Source of the DNA: Gottfriedia sp002574545
GTDB taxonomy: Bacteria > Bacillota > Bacilli > Bacillales > Bacillaceae_G
Reading direction: 5' to 3' (one strand)
DNA length: 64,000 nucleotides
Assembly (NCBI GenBank): GCA_052180195.1
Contig: CP197469.1
Shown here: one piece after another, positions 11,486 through 25,358 of the stretch
How the letters are laid out: each line of letters begins with the position of its first letter
How positions within the stretch are numbered: the stretch's first letter is position 1
Notes under the pieces: generated by a model
Told to the model about the DNA's origin: nothing
What the model saw: the letters and a program-made list of their open reading frames with translations, nothing else
The model's database searches: none
Position numbers and translations under genes: made by a program

Positions 11486-11561
11486 TGGTGGAGCCTAGCG
11501 GGATCGAACCGCTGACCTCCTGCGTGCAAGGCAGGCGCTCTCCCAGCTGAGCTAAGGCCCC
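11486..11561 (-). tRNA. tRNA-Ala (anticodon TGC), in 16S-23S spacer
   Basis: 76-nt cloverleaf with GGGGCCT acceptor arm and encoded CCA. Its sequence matches the other tRNA-Ala at 13384-13459. Together with tRNA-Ile it fills the spacer of copy A only. Confidence 0.97.
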
Positions 11562-11582
11562 ATATTTATTTTATAAAAGATA

Positions 11583-11659
<77 letters not shown>

Positions 11660-11748
11660 ATATCTATAATAGAAGGATAATCCTTCAAAACTAAACAAAA
11701 CAATGAAGAAACATTTCATACATGAACCATCGGTTCATGATGTCTCCA

Positions 11749-13302
<1,554 letters not shown>

Positions 13303-13383
13303 GTTAAGTTTAAATCTTGTATTGCTCAAAAAACTAATAATTGACGTTTACTTCATGTTTTGTTTAGTTTTCAAAGATCATCT

Positions 13384-13459
13384 TGGTGGAGCCTAGCGGG
13401 ATCGAACCGCTGACCTCCTGCGTGCAAGGCAGGCGCTCTCCCAGCTGAGCTAAGGCCCC
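13384..13459 (-). tRNA. tRNA-Ala (anticodon TGC)
   Basis: Last of nine tRNAs between the two rRNA sets. It has a 76-nt cloverleaf and encoded CCA. Only about 80 nt separate it from the downstream 16S gene. Confidence 0.97.
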
Positions 13460-13468
13460 TTATTAAAA

Positions 13469-13545
13469 TGGTCGGGAAGACAGGATTTGAACCTGCGACC
13501 CCCTGGTCCCAAACCAGGTGCTCTACCAAGCTGAGCCACTTCCCG
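13469..13545 (-). tRNA. tRNA-Pro (anticodon TGG)
   Basis: 77-nt cloverleaf with CGGGAAG acceptor arm, anticodon loop TTTGGGA and encoded CCA. Confidence 0.97.
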
Positions 13546-13550
13546 TAATA

Positions 13551-13627
13551 TGGCGCGCCCGAAAGGACTCGAACCCATAACCTTTTGATCCGTAGTCAAA
13601 CGCTCTATCCAATTGAGCTACGGGCGC
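13551..13627 (-). tRNA. tRNA-Arg (anticodon ACG)
   Basis: 77-nt cloverleaf with GCGCCCG acceptor arm and encoded CCA. The ACG anticodon is expected to be deaminated to ICG by TadA, a known property of this tRNA. Confidence 0.96.
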
Positions 13628-13637
13628 ATATTATAAA

Positions 13638-13726
13638 TGGTGCCGAGGGCCGGACTCGAACCGGCACGGTTGTCACCAACCGCAGGATTTTAAGTCCTGT
13701 GTGTCTGCCAATTCCACCACCCCGGC
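13638..13726 (-). tRNA. tRNA-Leu (anticodon TAA)
   Basis: 89 nt with a long variable arm (class II), GCCGGGG acceptor arm, anticodon loop CTTAAAA and encoded CCA. Confidence 0.96.
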
Positions 13727-13734
13727 AGTATATA

Positions 13735-13809
13735 TGGAGCGGAAGACGGGGTTCGAACCCGCGACCCCAACCTTGGCAAGGTTGTATTCTACCACTGAAC
13801 TACTTCCGC
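13735..13809 (-). tRNA. tRNA-Gly (anticodon GCC)
   Basis: 75-nt cloverleaf with GCGGAAG acceptor arm, anticodon GCC and encoded CCA after a U discriminator. Confidence 0.96.
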
Positions 13810-13831
13810 ATATACTGATTAACAAGATAAA

Positions 13832-13914
13832 TGGTGCGGGTGAAGGGACTCGAACCCCCACACCGAAGTACTAGATCCTAAGTCTAGCGCGTCTGCCAAT
13901 TCCGCCACACCCGC
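13832..13914 (-). tRNA. tRNA-Leu (anticodon TAG)
   Basis: 83 nt with a long variable arm, GCGGGTG acceptor arm, anticodon TAG and encoded CCA. Confidence 0.96.
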
Positions 13915-13935
13915 AATATTTTCTTTTTTAGAAAA

Positions 13936-14011
13936 TGGTGAGCCATGAAGGATTCGAACCTTCGACCCTCTGATTAAAAGTCAGATGCTCTACCTACTGA
14001 GCTAATGGCTC
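13936..14011 (-). tRNA. tRNA-Lys (anticodon TTT)
   Basis: 76-nt cloverleaf with GAGCCAT acceptor arm, anticodon loop CTTTTAA and encoded CCA. Confidence 0.97.
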
Positions 14012-14019
14012 ATAAAGAG

Positions 14020-14092
<73 letters not shown>

Positions 14093-14095
14093 ATA

Positions 14096-14171
14096 TGGTG
14101 GAGGATGACGGGCTCGAACCGCCGACCCCCTGCTTGTAAGGCAGGTGCTCTCCCAGCTGAGCTAATCCTCC
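14096..14171 (-). tRNA. tRNA-Val (anticodon TAC)
   Basis: 76-nt cloverleaf with GGAGGAT acceptor arm and encoded CCA. It begins about 6 nt after the 5S copy B gene with no terminator between them, so it is probably part of the rRNA transcript. Confidence 0.97.
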
Positions 14172-14177
14172 ATCAAA

Positions 14178-14293
14178 CCAAGCGACGTTCTACTCTCACA
14201 GGGGGAAACCCCCAACTACCATCGACGCTGAAGAGCTTAACTGCCGTGTTCGGTATGGGAACGGGTGTGACCTCTTCGCTATCATCACTTGAT
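14178..14293 (-). rRNA. rrf: 5S ribosomal RNA (copy B, upstream operon)
   Basis: Same conserved core as copy A. The terminal helix is CAAG with CTTG, a compensatory change from CAGG/CCTG in copy A. The spacer to 23S is about 90 nt longer and more AT-rich than in copy A. Confidence 0.95.
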
Positions 14294-14415
14294 TCTTTTC
14301 TTTAGGACATTAATTATTATATCAAATTTCATTTTAAAGTCAATAACTTTTTTGAAGTTTTTTATAATAATTTTTGTACCTTCAAAACTAGATAATGTCA
14401 TTATCAAACTTGTTA

Positions 14416-17350
<2,935 letters not shown>

Positions 17351-17422
17351 AATTTTAAAACTAATTGAATTAAACTTACGCAGTTTAATGAATGACATTA
17401 TCTAGTTTTCAAGGTACAAATG

Positions 17423-17440
17423 TTGAGAGTGAACTCTCAA
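17423..17440. repeat. inverted repeat in tRNA-less 16S-23S spacer
   Basis: TTGAGAGT, GA, ACTCTCAA is an 8-bp perfect inverted repeat at the place where copy A carries tRNA-Ile and tRNA-Ala. Its tight loop suggests a hairpin in the precursor RNA. Confidence 0.5.
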
Positions 17441-17500
17441 AACTAAACAAAACAATGAAGAAACATTTCATACATGAACCGTCGGTTCATGATGTCTCCA

Positions 17501-19054
<1,554 letters not shown>

Positions 19055-19159
19055 GTTAAGTTTAAATCTTGTATTGCTCAAAAAACTAATAATTGACGTT
19101 TACTTCATGTTTTGTTTAGTTTTCAAAGATCACTTTATCGCTCTTTAGGCGACTTAAAC

Positions 19160-19189
19160 ATCTTAACATTTTCTTTCGAATGTTGTCAA
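19160..19189 (-). promoter_or_regulatory. rrn promoter P2
   Basis: TTGACA (19184-19189) and TAAGAT (19160-19165) are separated by 18 nt on the minus strand, about 105 nt upstream of 16S copy B. The perfect -35 and position are typical of the downstream promoter of a tandem rrn pair. Confidence 0.7.
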
Positions 19190-19245
19190 TGTTTTTTTAA
19201 AAGTTTTTTTCGTTGTTGTTTCGAATTAACGTGACAACGTTTAAT

Positions 19246-19274
19246 AATATAACACCTATAAAAACAAAATACAA
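19246..19274 (-). promoter_or_regulatory. rrn promoter P1
   Basis: TTGTAT (19269-19274) and TATATT (19246-19251) are separated by 17 nt on the minus strand, about 85 nt upstream of P2. With P2 it forms the tandem pair that would drive the whole stable RNA block. The rest of the gap between 16S copy B and the lysS terminator is AT-rich with no gene. Confidence 0.55.
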
Positions 19275-19369
19275 TACCTAAATTTAAATTCTTTTTATTC
19301 AGATAGTTTATAGCAGATTCCAATAAATAAATGATGTCCTTATTCTTTTAAAAAGATACATCAAATCAT

Positions 19370-19405
19370 AAAAAAACTGGCTAAAAGTATTCCTTTAGCC
19401 AGTTA
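19370..19405 (-). terminator. intrinsic terminator after lysS
   Basis: AACTGGCTAAA and TTTAGCCAGTT form a long stem followed by a run of seven T on the minus strand, just past the lysS stop. It insulates the rrn promoters from lysS transcription. Confidence 0.9.
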
Positions 19406-19416
19406 ATTATAAAATC

Positions 19417-20898
19417 TTATTTATGTCTCATTAATGGGAACAGTAGAACGTCACGGATTGAAGGAGAATTAGTTAGCAACATAACTAATCGATCAATACC
19501 TATTCCAAGACCACCAGTTGGTGGCATACCATGTTCTAATGCTTCGATGTAATCATCATCCATCATATGTGCTTCATCATTACCAAGCTCACGTTCTTTT
19601 AGCTGTGCTTCAAAACGTTCTTTTTGGTCAATTGGATCATTTAACTCTGTAAATGCGTTAGCATGTTCACGCGCCACAATAAATAACTCAAAACGATCAG
19701 TAAAACGTGGATCGTCAGCATTCTTTTTCGCTAGCGGTGAAATTTCAACAGGGTGACCATAAATAAATGTAGGTTGAATTAATGTTTCTTCAACTTTTTG
19801 TTCAAAGAATTCGTTAATAATATGACCAACAGACATATTCTCGTTAATTTCAACATTATGTTCTTTAGCATATTCTCTTGCTTGCTCAACTGACATCTCT
19901 GGCCAGAAATCTACTCCACAAGCTTCTTTAATCGCATCTACCATATGAAGTCGAGTCCATTTTGGCTCTAGGTTCACCGTATACTCACCATAAGGAATAG
20001 TTGTAGTACCTAATACTTCTTTAGCAATATGAGCGATTAGATTCTCAGTAAGTTCCATGATATCAGCATAATCAGCATAAGCTTCATATAATTCAATCAT
20101 CGTAAACTCTGGGTTATGGCGAGTAGAAATACCTTCATTACGGAATACTCGACCAATTTCATAAACTTTTTCAAGTCCACCTACAATTAGTCGTTTTAAG
20201 TGTAGCTCAATTGCAATACGCATATATAATTCCATATCAAGCGCGTTATGATGAGTGATAAATGGTCTTGCAGAAGCTCCTCCTGCAATAGCATGTAACA
20301 TAGGAGTTTCAACTTCTAAATAACCTTGGCTATCTAAATAACGTCTCATAGATTGGATAATTTTACTGCGAGCAATAAATGTTTGTCGACTGTCCATATT
20401 CATTAAATCTAAATATCTTTGACGGTAACGTTGCTCAACATCTTGTAAACCATGGAATTTATCAGGAAGTGGCAATAACGCTTTTGAAAGGAATGTATAT
20501 TCTTTAACTTTAATAGATAATTCCCCTACATTCGTTTTGAATACCACACCAGTAACACCTACAATATCACCTAAATCAGTAATATCAAAGATTTCATATT
20601 GTTCTTCGCCTACAGCATCTTTACGTACATAAATTTGAACTTGTCCATTTAAATCTTGAACATGTGCAAATCCAGCTTTACCTTTACCACGTTTAGTCAT
20701 TACTCGACCTGCAAATGAAACAACAATTGCTTTTTCTTCTAATTCTTCCTTAGAAAACTGGTCAAATTGTGCTAATAGATCACTTGAAGAATGTGTGCGC
20801 ACAAACTTCTTACCGAATGGATCGATACCTTTTCCTTCAAGTGTTTTTAATTTCTCCCTACGTATAAGGGCTTGATCATTTAATTCTTCGTGACTCAT
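19417..20898 (-). CDS. lysS: lysyl-tRNA synthetase, class II
   Basis: LysS charges tRNA-Lys in the cytoplasm. It is 493 residues long, close to the usual 499. An N-terminal OB-fold anticodon-binding domain (residues about 55-170) precedes the class II catalytic core, with motif 2 in VYEIGRVFRNEGISTRHNPE near residue 255 and motif 3 in GGLGIGIDRLVMLLTNSPSI near 465-485. It lies between dusB and the stable RNA block, flanked by terminators. No T-box leader is visible upstream. Confidence 0.98.
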   Translation of the reverse strand: MSHEELNDQALIRREKLKTLEGKGIDPFGKKFVRTHSSSDLLAQFDQFSKEELEEKAIVVSFAGRVMTKRGKGKAGFAHVQDLNGQVQIYVRKDAVGEEQYEIFDITDLGDIVGVTGVVFKTNVGELSIKVKEYTFLSKALLPLPDKFHGLQDVEQRYRQRYLDLMNMDSRQTFIARSKIIQSMRRYLDSQGYLEVETPMLHAIAGGASARPFITHHNALDMELYMRIAIELHLKRLIVGGLEKVYEIGRVFRNEGISTRHNPEFTMIELYEAYADYADIMELTENLIAHIAKEVLGTTTIPYGEYTVNLEPKWTRLHMVDAIKEACGVDFWPEMSVEQAREYAKEHNVEINENMSVGHIINEFFEQKVEETLIQPTFIYGHPVEISPLAKKNADDPRFTDRFELFIVAREHANAFTELNDPIDQKERFEAQLKERELGNDEAHMMDDDYIEALEHGMPPTGGLGIGIDRLVMLLTNSPSIRDVLLFPLMRHK

Positions 20899-20954
20899 TT
20901 TCTCAACTCCACGTCATTATTCAATAAATATTTAAATACAATATGATTTTAATA

Positions 20955-20988
20955 GAAAAACTGCCAGTAATTCGATCTGGCAGTTTTG
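20955..20988 (-). terminator. terminator after dusB
   Basis: AACTGCCAG (20959-20967) and CTGGCAGTT (20977-20985) form a 9-bp stem with a T-run on the minus strand. It ends the folate-dusB operon and separates it from lysS. Confidence 0.85.
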
Positions 20989-21032
20989 TTTACTATAACT
21001 TATTATATTTTGTCAAGTTAAACCTGTCAAAC

Positions 21033-22031
21033 TTACAAAGCTTGAGCAGCTTTCATTTTTACTTCCACTTCATTAACGTATGTTGTTAATACTTCGACCA
21101 TTTGAGCACGAGTACTAACTTCATTAATTTGATTACGGACTAATGCAGTACCTTTCAAGCCTTTTAAATACCATGCAGCATGTTTTCTCATTTCCATTAC
21201 AGCTACATGTTCATTTTTCAAATTAATTAATCGATCTAAATGCAATAAACATACATCAATTTTTTCACGCGGTTCTGGTTCTGGCATTAACACTCCAGAT
21301 TCCAAATATTTAACTGTACGATAAATCATCCATGGATTCCCTAATGCAGCTCGGCCAATCATTACGCCATCACAGCCTGTTTCGTCTAACATACGCTTGG
21401 CATCTTGAGGAGTCTCTACATCGCCATTACCGATTACCGGAATCGAAACCTGATTTTTAACTTCTTTAATCCAACTCCAATCAGATTTCCCTTCATACAT
21501 TTGATATCGCGTTCTTCCGTGGATTGCAACTGCTTTTCCACCTGCTGCTTCAACTGCTTTTGCATTATCTACTACATAAATATGATCATCATCCCATCCA
21601 AGACGCATTTTAACGGTAACTGGTTTTCTTACATTCTGTGCTACAGCATATACCATTTCATGAATTTTATTAGGGTCTAAAAGCCATTTAGCTCCTGCGT
21701 CTACTTTTGTAATCTTAGGAACAGGACATCCCATATTAATATCAATAATATCTGCATTCGTATTTTCGTCAACGTACTTAGCAGCTTCAACTAATGTTGA
21801 TTTTTCACCACCAAAAATTTGTAAGCTTAATGGCTTTTCACGTTCATCCATATAAAGCATATTTAATGTCCTTTTATTATTGAGGAGAATAGCTTTATCA
21901 CTTATCATTTCTGCGCATACTAAGCCTGCACCAAATTCTTTTACAATTAAGCGGAAAGCAGAGTTACAAACTCCGGCCATCGGTGCTAATACGACGGGAT
22001 TCTTCATCTCGATGTCACCAATTTTCAGCAC
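21033..22031 (-). CDS. dusB: tRNA-dihydrouridine synthase DusB
   Basis: This is an FMN-dependent enzyme that reduces uridines in the D-loop of tRNA. The 332-residue TIM barrel has PVVLAPMAGVCNSAFR near residue 12, MGCPVPKITK near residue 100 with the family's catalytic Cys, and the FMN-binding GNGDVETPQDAKRM near 200. The start is GTG at 22029-22031, preceded by AAGGAGGATG. It lies 30 nt after yazB at the end of the folate operon, the same place as in B. subtilis, and a strong terminator follows. Confidence 0.96.
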   Translation of the reverse strand: MLKIGDIEMKNPVVLAPMAGVCNSAFRLIVKEFGAGLVCAEMISDKAILLNNKRTLNMLYMDEREKPLSLQIFGGEKSTLVEAAKYVDENTNADIIDINMGCPVPKITKVDAGAKWLLDPNKIHEMVYAVAQNVRKPVTVKMRLGWDDDHIYVVDNAKAVEAAGGKAVAIHGRTRYQMYEGKSDWSWIKEVKNQVSIPVIGNGDVETPQDAKRMLDETGCDGVMIGRAALGNPWMIYRTVKYLESGVLMPEPEPREKIDVCLLHLDRLINLKNEHVAVMEMRKHAAWYLKGLKGTALVRNQINEVSTRAQMVEVLTTYVNEVEVKMKAAQAL

Positions 22032-22061
22032 ATCCCATCCTCCTTCTAATACAATTTAAAT

Positions 22062-22262
22062 CTATATTGATAATTCCTCGACACTCACCTTTAATTGTTT
22101 TGCACATTCATGCAAAAACTGTTCTGTTGGCATACGATTTCCTCGCTCAACTTCACCTAACACTGAAACAGAAACTCCAAGGTTTTTTGCAAAGCCTTCT
22201 TGGGTATAACCTTTTAATTTTCTAAAAGCCCTAATCCGTCTACCCCACTTTTCAGCTTCCAT
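22062..22262 (-). CDS. yazB: small XRE-type helix-turn-helix protein YazB
   Basis: A 66-residue protein that is almost entirely a Cro/C1-type HTH domain. It has IRAFRKLKGYTQEGFAKNLG at residues 10-29, then VSVSVLGEVERGN. Its start has its own AAGGAG site. The start lies 49 nt inside the 3' end of folK in another frame, so translation of the two is probably coupled. The gene is conserved in this folate operon in Bacilli, and its target is not known. The folK sequence underneath constrains its first 16 codons. Confidence 0.9.
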   Translation of the reverse strand: MEAEKWGRRIRAFRKLKGYTQEGFAKNLGVSVSVLGEVERGNRMPTEQFLHECAKQLKVSVEELSI

Positions 22263-22711
22263 AATCGAACTCCTTTATCCTCTAAAAATTTAGTTTCAAC
22301 CTTAATTGTTTGGTTAATTTCTTTTAAGGGGATTAATACAAAGCTTCTTTCAAACATTCTTGGGTGTGGTATTCTTAGGTGCTCAACTTCTATATCTTCG
22401 TGATTATAGAGTAAAATGTCAAGGTCTATTGTTCTTGGACCCCAACGCAACTCCCTTTTTCTACCAAGAAAATGTTCAATTCCTTGTGTAACATCAAGTA
22501 ATTGGTGTGGTGTCAAATTGGTAGAAATTTTAATAACAAGATTTAGAAATGGATCTTGGTCAACGTATCCTACTGGGTCTGTTTCATAGATAGAAGATAT
22601 TTGTTCTACTTGAATATCGGGATAATTCGCTAATTCCCTAATTGCCTTTGTAAGAAAACCTTCTCGATCGCCTATATTCGTTCCTAAACTTAGAAATGCT
22701 TCATTTTTCAT
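22214..22711 (-). CDS. folK: 2-amino-4-hydroxy-6-hydroxymethyldihydropteridine pyrophosphokinase
   Basis: FolK transfers pyrophosphate from ATP to 6-hydroxymethyl-dihydropterin, the step before FolP. The 165 residues match the family. Recognisable motifs are the N-terminal AFLSLGTNIGDREGFL, the middle RKRELRWGPRTIDLDIL and the C-terminal RIPHPRMFERSFVLIPL. It overlaps folB by 4 nt and yazB by 49 nt within the pabB-dusB operon. Confidence 0.97.
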   Translation of the reverse strand: MKNEAFLSLGTNIGDREGFLTKAIRELANYPDIQVEQISSIYETDPVGYVDQDPFLNLVIKISTNLTPHQLLDVTQGIEHFLGRKRELRWGPRTIDLDILLYNHEDIEVEHLRIPHPRMFERSFVLIPLKEINQTIKVETKFLEDKGVRLWKLKSGVDGLGLLEN

Positions 22712-23070
22712 ATGCGACCTCTTGTTATTTCAACTGCTACAAAATCATAATGTCCTGGTATTGGTGGATCTGGTTTTACGACTTTTACAGTACATTGTTG
22801 AATTAAATTGTATGTAGTTAATATTTGTTTGGCAATTTCTTCAGCTACTGATTCAACTAAATCATAAGACTGACCTTGAACTACTTCTTGGCAGGTTTTA
22901 AATAAGTCTGCGTAACTTACTGAATACGCCAAATCATCCGTTTCTCCTGCTTTTTTTGTGTCTAATTCGACAATTAAATCAACATTAAATCGTTGCCCTA
23001 ATGTTTTCTCCTCTTTAAATACACCATGGTATCCATAAAATCTCATACCTGTTACATAAATTTTATCCAT
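22708..23070 (-). CDS. folB: dihydroneopterin aldolase
   Basis: FolB cleaves 7,8-dihydroneopterin to the hydroxymethyl pterin used by FolK. It is 120 residues long, typical. The N-terminal GMRFYGYHGVFKEEKTLGQR carries the conserved substrate-binding region, and a further conserved stretch is VKVVKPDPPIPGHYDFVAVE near residues 95-115. It overlaps folP by 8 nt and folK by 4 nt, indicating tight translational coupling. Confidence 0.97.
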   Translation of the reverse strand: MDKIYVTGMRFYGYHGVFKEEKTLGQRFNVDLIVELDTKKAGETDDLAYSVSYADLFKTCQEVVQGQSYDLVESVAEEIAKQILTTYNLIQQCTVKVVKPDPPIPGHYDFVAVEITRGRI

Positions 23071-23905
23071 TTTTTACTCCTATCTTTAACATCGCATCCA
23101 TCATTTTAGTCATACGAGAAATCGCTAATACATCGTGTACTCGCACGATTTCACAGCCTTTCGTAATACCTAAACAGACTGTAGCCCCTGTACCTTCCAT
23201 TCGTTCATGTACTTCAGTTCCAAGAACCTCCCCAATGAACCTTTTTCGAGAAGTACCAAGTAACACTGGGTAATCCAATGCTTTGATTTGCTCCATTTGG
23301 TTTAAAACTTCTAAATTCTGCTCAGCTGATTTCGCAAAACCAACACCTGGATCTAATATAATCATTTCGTCCTTAACGCCTGCACGTTTTGCAATCTGAA
23401 TACTTTCTACTAAATCACAGACGAGATCGCTCATTAAACTATAATAATTTTCATCTGTTCGATTGTGCATTAAGCAAATAGGTACATTGTACGCTGCAGC
23501 CACCTCAGCAATTTTGGGATCTTTCTTTGCTCCCCACACATCATTAATGATTGTGGCTCCTGCTTCAACTGCTTGCTTTGCTACTTCAGATTTATATGTA
23601 TCAATTGAAATTGGGACATCAATTTCTTTAGCTAGCGCTGTAATAATTGGAACTACTCTTCTTAACTCTTCTTCTACATCAACTGTGGCAGCACCTGGTC
23701 TTGTCGATTCCCCACCAACATCGATAATTTTTGCTCCATCAGCAATTAACTTCTTTGCATGTTGAATTGCTAATTCAATTTCGTTGTATCGACCACCATC
23801 AGAAAATGAGTCCGGAGTTACGTTTAATATCCCCATCACAATTGTTTCATTTTGAATTGGTAATGAGTAATTTCCACAAATCAAAGGTTTCGTTGCTCTT
23901 CTCAC
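23063..23905 (-). CDS. folP: dihydropteroate synthase
   Basis: FolP joins p-aminobenzoate to the pterin pyrophosphate and is the sulfonamide target. The 280-residue TIM barrel has MGILNVTPDSFSDGG near residue 24, IDVGGESTRPGA near 60, and the C-terminal RVHDV signature. The start is GTG in a GTGA overlap with the pabC stop. It belongs to the folate operon. Confidence 0.97.
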   Translation of the reverse strand: MRRATKPLICGNYSLPIQNETIVMGILNVTPDSFSDGGRYNEIELAIQHAKKLIADGAKIIDVGGESTRPGAATVDVEEELRRVVPIITALAKEIDVPISIDTYKSEVAKQAVEAGATIINDVWGAKKDPKIAEVAAAYNVPICLMHNRTDENYYSLMSDLVCDLVESIQIAKRAGVKDEMIILDPGVGFAKSAEQNLEVLNQMEQIKALDYPVLLGTSRKRFIGEVLGTEVHERMEGTGATVCLGITKGCEIVRVHDVLAISRMTKMMDAMLKIGVKNG

Positions 23906-24774
23906 ACTTGTTCACTTCTTTCCATTTCATTCATGCTTAATAAGGTTTTTCGGTAAAGCCTATAATCCTTTTGCAATTCCTTTATTACACTATTTTCACT
24001 AACATTAAAGATGCGCTCACCAATTGTAGTAATTGGAATAATCTCTTGAATTGAGTTTGAAATAAATATTTCATCTGCATTTAGCAGCTGTTGCTCCGTG
24101 TAGAAGCCCTCTTCAACCGTAATTCCTTTTAATTTAGCCCAATGAATTACAAACTGTCGGGTGATCCCATTTAAGATTCCTGTATCAACATGTGGTGTAT
24201 ATAATCGGTCTTGTTTAATAAAGAAGAGATTTGAAACGATACCTTCTGAAAGAAACCCATCTTTGTTTAAAAAGATTCCTTCTATTCTTGGTGAGTTACC
24301 AATCTCTTTTTTCCCGATTATATTATTTAAATAATGATGAGACTTTAATCGCTCTTTTCCTTCAGGAGAGTTTCGAGGGGTATTTAGTATTACCCCTTCT
24401 TTCTCTAAAATATTACTTTCATGCATAGGTTTAATAAAAATGATTGTATTTGGATTCGAATATACACCAGTGTATAAGCCTATTTCACCGTCACCCGCTG
24501 AAACATTCAAACGGATATACGCATCTTGTAAGTCATTTAATTCAATTAACTGATTTAAAATCGTTTGTATTTCCTCATATAGCAAATTCCACTCGATATT
24601 TAGGTTTAATAACGATTTTCTTAAACGCTTTAAATGATCAAATAATAAAAATGGATGCCCATTGTAAATCCGAAAAGTTTCAAATACTCCTAAACCATAT
24701 AAAAAGCCATGATCAAACGGAGAAATTTTCACTTCATGATCATTCAAGAATTCTCCATTAAAATATAGTTTCAT
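23902..24774 (-). CDS. pabC: aminodeoxychorismate lyase
   Basis: PabC is a PLP enzyme that releases p-aminobenzoate and pyruvate from aminodeoxychorismate. The 290 residues show the class IV aminotransferase fold: HGFLYGLGVFETFRIYNG near residue 23, KSHHYLNNIIGKKEIG near 145 with the expected PLP lysine, and LNADEIFISNSIQEIIPIT near 230-250. A 4-nt ATGA overlap joins it to pabA, and it overlaps folP by 4 nt. D-amino-acid transaminase is the main alternative, but context favours PabC. Confidence 0.94.
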   Translation of the reverse strand: MKLYFNGEFLNDHEVKISPFDHGFLYGLGVFETFRIYNGHPFLLFDHLKRLRKSLLNLNIEWNLLYEEIQTILNQLIELNDLQDAYIRLNVSAGDGEIGLYTGVYSNPNTIIFIKPMHESNILEKEGVILNTPRNSPEGKERLKSHHYLNNIIGKKEIGNSPRIEGIFLNKDGFLSEGIVSNLFFIKQDRLYTPHVDTGILNGITRQFVIHWAKLKGITVEEGFYTEQQLLNADEIFISNSIQEIIPITTIGERIFNVSENSVIKELQKDYRLYRKTLLSMNEMERSEQV

Positions 24775-25358
24775 ACTGTACTCCTAGCCGGTTTGTAAAC
24801 TTGTAAAAAGTTTCTAAGCATTTCTTTACCGAATTGAGACATAATCGATTCCGGATGAAATTGTACTCCTTCAATCGGCAATGTCTTATGTTTTAAAGCC
24901 ATGATTTCTCCTTCATTCGTCCAAGCTGTTATTTCAAGCTCCTCAGGGAATGTTTCTTTTTTAACGATTAAAGAGTGATAACGTGTCACGTCAATCGGCG
25001 AAGGTAAGTCATTAAACAATCCTAATCCTTCATGCGTTATTGCCGATGTTTTTCCGTGCATTAAGCGTTCTGCACGAACTACGTCACCTCCAAATACTTG
25101 AGCGATTGATTGGTGTCCTAAGCATACGCCCAAAATTGGAATTTTCCCGGCAAAGTGTTCAATTGCTTTTAAACTAATTCCAGCTTCATTTGGTGTACAA
25201 GGTCCTGGTGAAATCATCAAATAAGATGGGGCTAATGCTTCGATTTCTTCTAAAGTTATTTCATCATTTCGTTTAACAATTAACTCTTCACCTAATTCGC
25301 CTAAATATTGAACTAGATTATAGGTAAATGAATCATAGTTATCAATCATTAATATCAT
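24771..25358 (-). CDS. pabA: glutamine amidotransferase subunit PabA (TrpG-like)
   Basis: PabA supplies ammonia from glutamine to PabB for aminodeoxychorismate. The 195-residue class I amidotransferase has MIDNYDSFTYNLVQYLGE at the start, the catalytic Cys in GVCLGHQSIAQ near residue 79, and the His/Glu pair in GVQFHPESI near 170. In B. subtilis the equivalent protein also serves anthranilate synthase. No trp genes are nearby, so dual use here is only an inference. It overlaps pabB and pabC by 4 nt each. Confidence 0.95.
   Translation of the reverse strand: MILMIDNYDSFTYNLVQYLGELGEELIVKRNDEITLEEIEALAPSYLMISPGPCTPNEAGISLKAIEHFAGKIPILGVCLGHQSIAQVFGGDVVRAERLMHGKTSAITHEGLGLFNDLPSPIDVTRYHSLIVKKETFPEELEITAWTNEGEIMALKHKTLPIEGVQFHPESIMSQFGKEMLRNFLQVYKPARSTV

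Noticed and set aside
20899..20954. Possible T-box leader upstream of lysS
   Set aside because: The gap is only about 130 nt with the dusB terminator inside it. There is no specifier stem or GGTACCGCG-type antiterminator motif.
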